Assembly (NCBI GenBank): GCA_958450365.1
Contig: CAUEEP010000753.1
Coordinates: 1,173,413 to 1,237,412 of the forward strand
Origin: Mesorhabditis belari
Lineage: Eukaryota; Nematoda; Chromadorea; Rhabditida; Rhabditidae
Reading direction: 5' to 3'
DNA length: 64,000 bases
Under the pieces are notes generated by a model. It searched no databases, was not told where the DNA came from, and saw nothing but the letters and a program-made list of their open reading frames with translations. Positions 61,001-64,000 of this stretch are shown here, piece by piece. The translations under genes were made by a program, and so were the position numbers. The first letter of the stretch is position 1. Every line of letters starts with the position of its first letter.

Positions 61001-63441
61001 AAAAACTCTAAGAAATTCTAAATTACTTGTTTTTCATCACTTTATTACATTAATTCAAGTTAGTTTGAGCAAATCAAAAATTTTTCCCCGCCGGGACTCG
61101 AACCCTCAACCTTCCGCTTACTAACCAAGCTTGCTAACCATTACACCATGACACACTTGTTCCCACGGACTTCAGAGGGAGCTAAGTTTCAGTTTTCGGA
61201 AAAAATGGACATGAAAAAATGGCACCGCCGTGGTATAGGGCTCTTTTCCCCCTCCCTGCCAGGTGGCTGAATGGTCTAGTGGTTAGTGAGCTCGCCCTCT
61301 GCTCGGACCCTCCCTGGTTCGAGTCCGGCCACTGTCAAAACATTTTTCTTTTTTTGTTAAAGCACTAAAACCAATTTCTAGGTGTTTTAAAGGGTTTATG
61401 TTCATGTTTAAAGCGTTTAAACACTAAGAAGGGCTCCTGGAGATGGCTGAAAACAAGTTTCAGTGACCAGTTTCAGTGACATCTCGACCATCTTCCCTCT
61501 GACTCTTTTGACCAATAACTTCCTTCTAAATGGACCAATCTCTCGGATTTTTGTGTCATTTTGTAGATCTCAACAAGTGCAACAAAATGACACCAAAATC
61601 ATACAGATTGGCTCATTTAGAAGCAAATTATGGCGTAGAGCCAGTTGTTTTAGTCACCCCAGATTACTGTGGGTTTGTTCCTGGCCTTGCCTGGCTTACA
61701 GGCCTTTAGGGCTAACCTAGTCTAGTCTGGCTTGGCTTACAGGCCTCTAGGCCAACCTAGTCTAGCCTAGCGTGGCTTACAGGCCTCTAGGGCCAACCTA
61801 GTCTAGCCTAGCGTGGCTTACAGGCCTCTAGGGCCAACCTAGTCTAGCCTAGCGTGGCTTACAGGCCTCTAGGGCCAACCTAGTCTAGCCTAGCGTGGCT
61901 TACAGGCCTCTAGGGCCAACCTAGTCTAGCCTGGCATGGCTTACAGGCCTCTAGGGCCAACCTAGTCTAGCCTTGCCTGGCTTACAGGCCTCTAGGGCCA
62001 ATCTAGTCTAGCCTGGCTTGGCTTACAAGCCTCTAGGGCCAATCTAGTCTAGCCTGGCGTGGCTTACAGGCTCTAGGGCCAGCCTGGCCAAGAACCTGCT
62101 ATGGCACTGTCAGGGTACTCCAGCATAATCCTAGCTTCACTCTATTCCTTGATTAGTAACTACTGCGCTCGTTAGAGTACTGTAGTCAGGGTCTACTGTA
62201 GCGTACTGTAGCGTACTGTAGGGTACTGTAGCGTACTGTAGCCTCACTAGTGCGTCATCCTCAATTTCAATCAAAGCCTCAAACCCCAATCCCAAACAGC
62301 TTTCCGCCTTGCTTCTCTTGGCCGAACGAGTTTTTTTCCCCTTATTTCTTTCCCTTATTTCTTCTCGTTCCTATCCCTCTTGTGTTTCCGCTTTCAAAGT
62401 TTTTCGATTTACAAAGATTTACAAAGATTTGCTAAGATTTGCTTGCTAGATTTCAGTGTAGCTGTGCGAGTATAGAGTTACACAATGGTACGTGATTCGA
62501 TCTCAAAAATTTGGATTTAAAATGAGAACTCATCGGTTTCTAGTACTAGTATTGGAATTAAGGGCCTTGACTTTATTTGAGTACTTTAATTGTTAGTTAC
62601 TAGTACAGTAAAGTAATACGGATCTACTGGATCAGTAGTTAAGCCTAGAACTTAGCCAGTTCTAAGACACTAGAGCCAGCTCTAGGGTACTGGAGCCAGT
62701 TCTAAGGCACTGGAGCCAGCTCTAAGGCACTAGAGCCAGCTCTAAGGCACTGGAGCCAGCTCTAAGGCACTAGAGCCAGTTCTAAGGCACTAGAGCCAGC
62801 TCTAAGGCACTAGAGCCAGCTCTAAGGCACTGGAGCCAGCTCTAAGGCACTAGAGCCAGTTCTAAGGCACTAGAGCCAGCTCTAAGGCACTAGAGCCAGT
62901 TCTAGGGCACTGGAGCCAGCTCTAGGGTACTGGAGCCAGTTCTAAGGCACTGGAGCCAGCTCTAAGGCACTGGAGCCAGCTCTAAGGCACTAGAGCCAGT
63001 TCTAAGGCACTAGAGCCAGCTCTAAGGCACTAGAGCCAGCTCTAAGGCACTAGAGCCAGTTCTAGGGCACTGGAGCCAGCTCTAGGGTACTGGAGCCAGT
63101 TCTAAGGCACTGGAGTCAGCTCTAAGGCACTGGAGCCAGCTCTAAGGCACTAGAGCCAGTTCTAAGGCACTAGAGCCAGTTCTAAGGCCAGTTCTAAGGC
63201 ATTGGAGCCAGCTCTAAGGCACTGAGCACTCTAGCACTTCTGCGTTTTATGGGATCGAATCAAAAGTACCAAGAATTCCTTACAATCACGATTTTTCAGA
63301 GCAACACCGGCGATTTGCTATCCCGTTTGAAGAGAGGCTGTGAAATTGTGAACGAAAAGCTGGACATTATCTTGCAAACGATTGAGGAAATCGAGACGAA
63401 GCTGGAGAGAATGCCATCGGTGGAAGTGGAGAGAAGAGTTG
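23383..63441 (+). CDS. vab-10: Spectraplakin (VAB-10/MACF1/dystonin family), 5' part; continues past the window
   Basis: The long form joins 11 N-terminal exons (23383-34066), the CH1/CH2 exons (43716-59029) and two plakin-domain exons (60526-60897, 63300-63441), every junction in phase: about 859 codons before the window ends. Spectraplakins cross-link actin to microtubules and, in epithelia and muscle, to hemidesmosome-like attachments. CH1 begins at [19 protein letters not shown] (actin-binding signature 1) and contains [16 protein letters not shown]2 contains [20 protein letters not shown] and [12 protein letters not shown]. The following HWHECLL...REKALL-like helices match the segment after the actin-binding domain in dystonin/MACF1. 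The final exon is expected to use the GT at 63442 (phase 1), avoiding the TGA nine bases later. Introns reach 9.6 kb and are filled with satellites and transposons. The family call is firm; the exact 5' ends and isoforms need transcripts. Confidence 0.93.
23632..23792. repeat. 18-bp minisatellite ATGGCGGCTGGCCGATCA
   Basis: Nine units in the first spectraplakin intron. Open frames on both strands are repeat artefacts. Confidence 0.9.
23793..24240. repeat. 25-bp minisatellite GGCCGGCTAGCCGATCAACT
   Basis: About 17 units with CTAG palindromes, grown next to the 18-bp array from a related GGCCGATCA core. Confidence 0.88.
25497..25974. repeat. Interstitial telomere-like array (GCCTAA/GCCTGA)n
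   Basis: About 78 hexamers; many are exact GCCTAA, the complement of the nematode telomere unit TTAGGC, mixed with GCCTGA and GCTTCA variants. In a spectraplakin intron. Confidence 0.9.
26168..26255. repeat. Second telomere-like block (GCCTAA)n
   Basis: About 14 hexamers 200 bp to the right of the first block, same intron and orientation. Confidence 0.88.
26728..27125. repeat. 19-bp minisatellite CCTGGGACAGGTACTGTAC
   Basis: About 20 units, changing to CCTCATCCAGGTACTGTA at the right end. Confidence 0.85.
28490..28572 (-). repeat. tRNA-like sequence, left arm of a head-to-head pair
   Basis: Minus strand: A box TGGTGCAGTGGGT, B box GCTGGTTCGACCC, with an extra CGTCGTCAGTCGTCAG stretch between. 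No acceptor pairing. Lies in the spectraplakin intron after exon 27454-27602. Confidence 0.5.
28571..28652 (+). repeat. tRNA-like sequence, right arm of a head-to-head pair
   Basis: A box TGGTGCAGTGGGTC and B box GGTTCGATCCC, starting where its partner on the other strand starts, so their first 14 bases form an inverted repeat (CCCACTGCACCA / TGGTGCAGTGGG). Acceptor stem does not close. Confidence 0.5.
28771..29538. repeat. 11-bp satellite GGAACCATATT
   Basis: About 70 units. Since 11 is not a multiple of 3 and the unit lacks stops in every register, several frames on both strands stay open; these are not genes. Confidence 0.92.
30152..30664. mobile_element. Fold-back MITE
   Basis: Long inverted arms of about 190 bp: GGGAGTGGGACAAATGCGAC at the left is matched by its inverse at 30642-30664, and inner segments (TTCTATTCCAAAAGTTG; TTTTAGGGCGTAGAATCGA) match their inverses near 30490-30530. 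Non-coding. Confidence 0.8.
30667..31866 (+). pseudogene. Decayed mariner transposase interrupted by a 54-bp minisatellite
   Basis: Plus-strand remains of a transposase spread over several frames: [74 protein letters not shown] and, after the minisatellite, [20 protein letters not shown] to a TAA at 31864-31866. These follow the usual mariner order. N-terminal DNA-binding domain missing, multiple frameshifts. Lies in a spectraplakin intron, directly to the right of a fold-back MITE. Confidence 0.8.
31283..31670. repeat. 54-bp minisatellite inside the decayed mariner
   Basis: About seven units of GTATTGAATCTCTTGAGGAC ... GGCAGCGATCGATG, splitting transposase sequence between the second and third catalytic regions. 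Confidence 0.88.
32617..33310. repeat. 9-bp satellite AGTCTAGCC
   Basis: About 75 units with AGTCT spacers giving 14- and 23-bp periodicity, right after the exon ending 32571. Confidence 0.9.
33560..33645. repeat. TTAGACTAGATTA repeat
   Basis: About six units. Confidence 0.7.
33826..33948. repeat. CATTCACTCACCATTCATCC repeat
   Basis: Pyrimidine-rich 9-10-bp units running to the acceptor of exon 33954, so the array supplies the polypyrimidine tract. Confidence 0.8.
34200..34492. repeat. 18-bp minisatellite GACTGTAGATCTTTGCGA
   Basis: About 16 units. Confidence 0.88.
35010..36268. repeat. Large 10-bp satellite CCATTCCTTT/CCATTCCCTT
   Basis: About 125 units of two pentamer-based variants with no stop codon in any of six frames, so all six frames are open for over 400 codons. 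Resembles the CCATT pentamer type of satellite known from other animals. Confidence 0.93.
36280..38195. other. Intronic stretch without recognised features
   Basis: Part of the 9.6-kb spectraplakin intron. Short palindromes only (near 36630 and 37050), some GGTATTCGTCTAG copies at 37300-37345 and CCTGGTT-rich sequence leading into the next array. No exon or gene seen. Confidence 0.4.
38196..38642. repeat. 9-bp satellite TTAGCCTGG
   Basis: About 48 units. Frames open on the plus strand are artefacts of a 9-bp unit. Confidence 0.92.
39052..39482. repeat. 145-bp tandem repeat, three units
   Basis: Units start CTATGGATCATCGGGCCGTT and contain TTTACCCACATTTGCTTACT and CTTCCTGGCATGCACAACAG. Confidence 0.85.
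39775..39848. repeat. 13-bp repeat GATTGACTTTGTC
   Basis: About five units upstream of the alternative first exon at 40129. Confidence 0.75.
40129..40246 (+). CDS. vab-10: Alternative first exon of the spectraplakin, just upstream of CH1
   Basis: An ATG lies one base after an AATCCAG acceptor and opens 39 codons ([20 protein letters not shown] onward), ending LQTHK plus one base before GTATCG. The overhanging G joins the next exon at 43716 to give the same Asp-Glu-Arg-Asp start of CH1 as the long form. It cannot follow the upstream exon 33954-34066 in frame (that junction would read a different frame of this exon), so it is best read as an alternative start carrying a short N-terminus. Alternative 5' exons are normal in spectraplakins. 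The upstream CAG suggests spliced-leader addition. Confidence 0.72.
40423..40702. mobile_element. Palindromic MITE with TA target site
   Basis: TA-CCGTAAAT at the left and ATTTACGG-TA at the right; arms of about 100 bp (TCTAGCTTTGAACGAGTTTT ... and its inverse) around a short centre with AGCTGAAATTCAGGGCT. Confidence 0.85.
40913..41125 (-). pseudogene. Mariner transposase fragment (DNA-binding region)
   Basis: Minus strand encodes [20 protein letters not shown] and [16 protein letters not shown], the second helix-turn-helix and linker of a mariner transposase; catalytic part not found. Lies between the alternative first exon and the CH1 exon of the spectraplakin. Confidence 0.7.
41405..42312. 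mobile_element. Large fold-back element with 330-bp arms
   Basis: Left arm (about 41440-41765) and right arm (about 41882-42300) are inverse copies, including TCGTGATCAGCGTCCAAAAT and TAAAAACCGTTTTGAGATAT. The centre carries half a tRNA-like sequence. The right arm has an extra stretch of about 95 bp (near 42110-42205) ending ATCAACCCAATA, like a mariner end. Confidence 0.75.
41806..41845 (-). repeat. 3' half of a tRNA-like sequence at the centre of a fold-back element
   Basis: Minus strand reads GATCTGAGGGTCGCTGGTTCGACTCCC: a B box and T-arm-like segment without a 5' half. It forms the loop region of the 41.4-42.3 kb inverted repeat. Confidence 0.4.
42313..42999. other. Intronic stretch without recognised features
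   Basis: AT-rich sequence between the fold-back element and the GC-rich inverted-repeat cluster. No exon, RNA or repeat recognised. Confidence 0.35.
43000..43562. repeat. GC-rich inverted-repeat element cluster
   Basis: Three to four head-to-head copies of a segment containing GCCAATGGCAAAAGGGGCGG, AACTTTGAGCTCAAATATCT and GGATTGGACAGTCC. Several hairpins are possible. Related copies lie at 46385-46945 and 47275-47430. Confidence 0.7.
43716..47604 (+). CDS. vab-10: Spectraplakin exons coding CH1 and the CH1-CH2 linker
   Basis: Four exons: 43716-43777 ([20 protein letters not shown]), 43948-44037 ([19 protein letters not shown]), 45460-45630 ([19 protein letters not shown] ... [17 protein letters not shown]) and 47542-47604 ([20 protein letters not shown]). 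Together they form a complete calponin-homology domain of the type 1 actin-binding class, followed by a short hydrophilic linker. All internal borders are phase 0 after the first. Introns between them carry a 12-bp array, a GACCT pentamer array, a telomere-like array (45712-45912) and copies of a GC-rich inverted-repeat element. Confidence 0.93.
44178..44386. repeat. 12-bp array GCTAGAGCTAGG
   Basis: About 17 units in the intron after exon 43948-44037. Confidence 0.88.
44715..44856. repeat. GGGCCTGAGGTCAGAG minisatellite
   Basis: About eight units. Confidence 0.8.
45050..45348. repeat. Pentamer array (GACCT)n
   Basis: About 60 copies, mostly exact in the middle, with CCGGACCT variants at both ends. 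Confidence 0.9.
45712..45912. repeat. Interstitial telomere-like array (TTAGGC/TGAGGC)n, opposite orientation
   Basis: About 33 hexamers in an intron of the CH1 region. Same unit as the 25.5-kb block but with TTAGGC on the plus strand. Confidence 0.9.
45913..46384. other. Intronic stretch, little recognised
   Basis: Only a short TTTAAGATTTCTTGAG repeat at 46015-46105; otherwise nothing recognised. Confidence 0.35.
46385..46945. repeat. Second cluster of the same inverted-repeat element
   Basis: Repeats the GCCATTGGCGAGCTAACTTT, TATCTTGGTGTTGGGC and AATCGACAGAGAAAGACTTG segments of the cluster at 43.0-43.6 kb, in alternating orientation. Confidence 0.7.
47846..47922. repeat. 10-bp repeat CTCTTCCGAT
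   Basis: Eight exact copies of TCTTCCGATC. The same 12 bases end a common sequencing adapter, which deserves a check. Confidence 0.85.
48075..48665. repeat. 147-bp satellite, four units
   Basis: Units contain AACTCTAAGTTGCCTTCCAG, ATTGGTCATTTCGACTTTTA and AAATTTCTTGTCATTCAGCA. Confidence 0.85.
49118..49691. repeat. 140-bp satellite, family II, first array (four units)
   Basis: Units contain AATCCTGGATGTCACGAAAT, TTGGGATAGTTAAT, TTGGAGCTGGAACAGGACTA and AAATTTGCATTTAAAAGCAA. The last unit ends at the ATG of the membrane-type exon. A lone partial unit is at 40262-40290. Confidence 0.85.
49692..50726 (+). CDS. vab-10: Candidate alternative first exon: two membrane segments plus Ser-rich region (345 aa)
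   Basis: One continuous 345-codon frame, by far the longest non-repetitive open frame here. Residues about 9-32 ([20 protein letters not shown]) and about 57-74 ([18 protein letters not shown]) are strongly hydrophobic and look like transmembrane segments; the rest is Ser/Asn/Gly/Tyr-rich and polar, ending in an acidic-basic [15 protein letters not shown] good donor, AAAG/GTAAAC, follows in phase 0, matching the phase-0 acceptor of the exon at 53834, so the product would be membrane anchor, polar stalk, CH2 and plakin domain, without CH1. Mammalian dystonin has N-terminal isoforms with a membrane segment, and others lacking part of the actin-binding domain, so this is plausible but not proven. 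The ATG abuts a 140-bp satellite array and lies inside its CTGGATGTCA core. An internal Met (residue 75, after the second segment) could start a non-membrane form. It might also be an independent nested gene. Confidence 0.66.
50765..51480. repeat. 138-bp satellite, family III, first array (five units)
   Basis: Units contain GCATGACATCCAGGATCACC, AAAATTAGCATAATAGTCTT, ATATATAGCC and AAATAAGCGGAAAGTTAGTG. Followed by a single-copy tail (51480-51650) that recurs at 56820-57010. Confidence 0.85.
51940..52440. mobile_element. Fold-back element plus a partial third arm
   Basis: Arms of about 150 bp meet near 52115 (GATATTAGATTTTGAATTGG ... ATTCGACGCGCAATTCCATT versus inverse). A third, direct copy of the outer arm follows at 52302-52440, ending near an A-rich run. 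Confidence 0.75.
52578..53254. mobile_element. Tc1-type MITE, copy 2, with a minisatellite between duplicated right ends
   Basis: Body (52578-52819) matches the copy at 22732. A 15-bp-type minisatellite follows, and then a second right terminal repeat (53208-53254, GTGACGATCGTTTTTCAAAT and on to CCAGTAGTG-TA). Confidence 0.75.
52825..53210. repeat. Minisatellite GAGCCTGGGAGCTTGG type
   Basis: About 25 units built from GAGCCTGAGAGCCTGG and GAGCTTGG variants, bounded on both sides by ends of the Tc1-type MITE. Confidence 0.8.
53834..59029 (+). CDS. vab-10: Spectraplakin exons coding CH2
   Basis: Four phase-0 exons: 53834-53911 ([20 protein letters not shown]), 55331-55447 ([20 protein letters not shown]), 58237-58332 ([20 protein letters not shown]) and 58937-59029 ([20 protein letters not shown]). 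They give a complete second calponin-homology domain with the conserved [16 protein letters not shown] core and the [12 protein letters not shown] / DEKSVITY ending typical of plakins. The introns hold two 140-bp satellite families, a 12-bp CGCGCCTATAAC array and a 20-bp array. Confidence 0.94.
53995..55095. repeat. 144-bp satellite, family IV (seven to eight units, one inverted)
   Basis: Units contain ATTCTAGTGTGACATCCAGA, AATTGCTCTTACCAATTTTT and TAGTCCCAAACTCTTAGCAG; one unit near 54390-54530 is in reverse orientation. Confidence 0.85.
55725..56270. repeat. 12-bp satellite CGCGCCTATAAC
   Basis: About 45 CG-rich units with TTAATTG and CATGCT variants, ordered into longer blocks of about 160 bp. 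Confidence 0.9.
56355..57010. repeat. Family III satellite, second array with the same tail
   Basis: Three to four units matching the array at 50765, followed by the same tail (GTACTCATAGTAGTGTCTCG ... TGATAGCCAGTCATTC). The long shared order shows a segmental duplication, not independent growth. Confidence 0.85.
57425..58080. repeat. Family II satellite, second array (five units)
   Basis: Same unit as the array at 49118 (AATCCTGGATGTCACCGGAT, GGTTGGAGCTGGAACAGGAC), more homogeneous here. Confidence 0.85.
58430..58685. repeat. 20-bp minisatellite TTCTAGAGCTTCTCCCCGAA
   Basis: About 13 units 100 bp after the exon ending 58332. Confidence 0.88.
58785..58890. repeat. Hexamer array (AAGAAC)n
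   Basis: About 15 copies just before exon 58937. Confidence 0.8.
59165..59466. repeat. AGCTAGACAGCTAA minisatellite
   Basis: About 23 units, with GCTAACA heptamers like those of the array at 20.0-20.7 kb. Confidence 0.85.
59680..59975. repeat. 9-bp repeat TTGGCCTCA in two inverted-flanked blocks
   Basis: Two blocks (59725-59800, 59905-59975). CTAAGCGCCTAGAGTTGCGC at 59693 and its inverse at about 59865 bound the first. Confidence 0.75.
60190..60402. repeat. 20-bp minisatellite AATCTAAGCTAAAACTAGGT
   Basis: About ten units shortly before exon 60526. Confidence 0.88.
60526..63441 (+). CDS. vab-10: Spectraplakin exons opening the plakin domain
   Basis: Two exons, 60526-60897 and 63300-63441, joined in phase 0. 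The first follows the CH2 exon directly ([19 protein letters not shown]), and contains an amphipathic helical segment with [19 protein letters not shown] and [18 protein letters not shown]. The second continues [20 protein letters not shown]. The spacing from KALL to the NEKL of the second exon matches the corresponding helix in human spectraplakins as I know it, which supports using the GTACAG donor at 60898 rather than reading on to the TGA at 60910. The second exon is expected to splice at 63442 to an exon outside the window. Confidence 0.85.
61084..61154 (-). repeat. tRNA-like sequence
   Basis: Minus strand: A-box region TGGTGTAATGGTTAGC, B box GGGTTCGAGTCCC, but the expected acceptor halves do not pair. 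Lies in the intron after the exon ending 60897, facing away from a second tRNA-like sequence 110 bases to the right. Confidence 0.5.
61263..61332 (+). repeat. tRNA-like sequence with paired acceptor but broken T arm
   Basis: GTGGCTG pairs with CGGCCAC over seven positions (one G-U); A box TGGTCTAGTGGTTAG and B box GGTTCGAGTCC are clear. The T stem and anticodon stem cannot both be formed, so it is a tRNA-derived sequence rather than a standard tRNA. Followed by a T-rich stretch. Confidence 0.5.
61685..62085. repeat. 41-bp minisatellite TGGCTTACAGGCCTCTAGGG
   Basis: About nine units in the intron between the two plakin-domain exons. Confidence 0.88.
62650..63232. repeat. 20-bp satellite GCACTAGAGCCAGCTCTAAG
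   Basis: About 29 units; AGAGC and GCTCT halves make every unit able to fold as a hairpin. Confidence 0.9.
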
Positions 63442-63699
63442 GTGAAAGTTGAGAGGGATTTGGACTGGTTTAGAGTTGGAGTGATTTAGAGTTGGACTGG
63501 TCTAGAGTTGGACTGGTTTAGAGTTGGACTCCAGCTTCAGCTCCAGCTCCAGCTTAAAGCTTAGAGCTTAGAGCTTAGAGCTTAGTTAGAGCTTAGTTAG
63601 AGCTTAATTGGATCAGCTTAGACTGGTCCAACCTTAGACTGGCCTAGCCTTACTAATTCTAGACCAGTCTAGCAATAAGACTAGCCCAGATAAGTTCTT

Positions 63700-63957
63700 C
63701 AGACCAGGCTGTAGAGCTGTAGGCCAGGCTGTAGGCCAGGCTGTAGGCCAGGCTGTAGGCCAGGCTGTAGGCCAGGCTGTAGGCCAGGCTGTAGGCCAGG
63801 CTGTAGGCCAGGCTGTAGGCCAGGCTGTAGGCCAGGCTTTAGGCCAGGCTGTAGGCTAGGCTGTAGGCTAGGCTGTAGGCTAGGCTGTAGGCTAGGCTGT
63901 AGGCTAGGCTGTAGGCTAGGCTGTAGGCTAGGCTGTAGGTCAGGCTGTAGGCCAAAC
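63700..63957. repeat. 12-bp array CAGGCTGTAGGC
   Basis: About 20 units at the right edge, shifting from GGCCAGGCTGTA to GGCTAGGCTGTA. Confidence 0.88.
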
Positions 63958-64000
63958 TCCAGTGTAACAGCCGAAATCTAATGATCCAGTCTCAACTGGG

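Overview
The window looks like a rhabditid-type nematode genome. Evidence: compact exons with TTTTCAG acceptors, TTTCCAG/TTTTCAG-type acceptors 1-27 bases before start codons (as expected where a spliced leader is added), nematode-type telomeric hexamers (TTAGGC/GCCTAA) inside introns, many mariner/Tc1-type elements with TA target duplications, and gene content matching well-known animal families. The species cannot be named from sequence alone.

Three protein genes could be reconstructed exon by exon with consistent reading phase. (1) On the minus strand, 3275-6867, a seven-exon Ras-like small GTPase of the RASL family (235 aa). (2) On the plus strand, 9066-18292, a ten-exon lysosomal aspartylglucosaminidase (337 aa). 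(3) On the plus strand from 23383 past the right edge, the 5' part of a giant spectraplakin (VAB-10/MACF1/dystonin/Short stop family): an 11-exon serine/histidine/arginine-rich N-terminal extension (about 431 aa), tandem CH1+CH2 actin-binding domains, and the start of the plakin domain. It has two apparent alternative first exons, one (40129) upstream of CH1 and one (49692) encoding a two-membrane-segment N-terminus that would join in phase to the region before CH2. No other convincing protein gene was found; most other open frames are tandem repeats.

Three intact tRNA-Val(AAC) genes are present (two inside aspartylglucosaminidase intron 6, antisense to it), together with several degenerate tRNA-like sequences that keep A and B boxes and behave like SINE heads.

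The rest is dominated by repeats. By my own tally about one third of the window is tandem repeat: roughly 50 arrays, nearly all with different units (4-54 bp minisatellites and several 120-150 bp satellite families), almost every one in an intron or intergenic space. DNA transposon remains include an internally deleted mariner with perfect ends (15790-16651), a second mariner broken by a TA-flanked non-autonomous element (16694-18100), a decayed mariner interrupted by a 54-bp minisatellite (30667-31866), another mariner fragment (40913-41125), Tc1-like and pogo-like MITEs, and several long fold-back elements. Four unrelated-looking satellite families share a short core, CTGGATGTCA, which also overlaps the start codon of the membrane-type spectraplakin exon.
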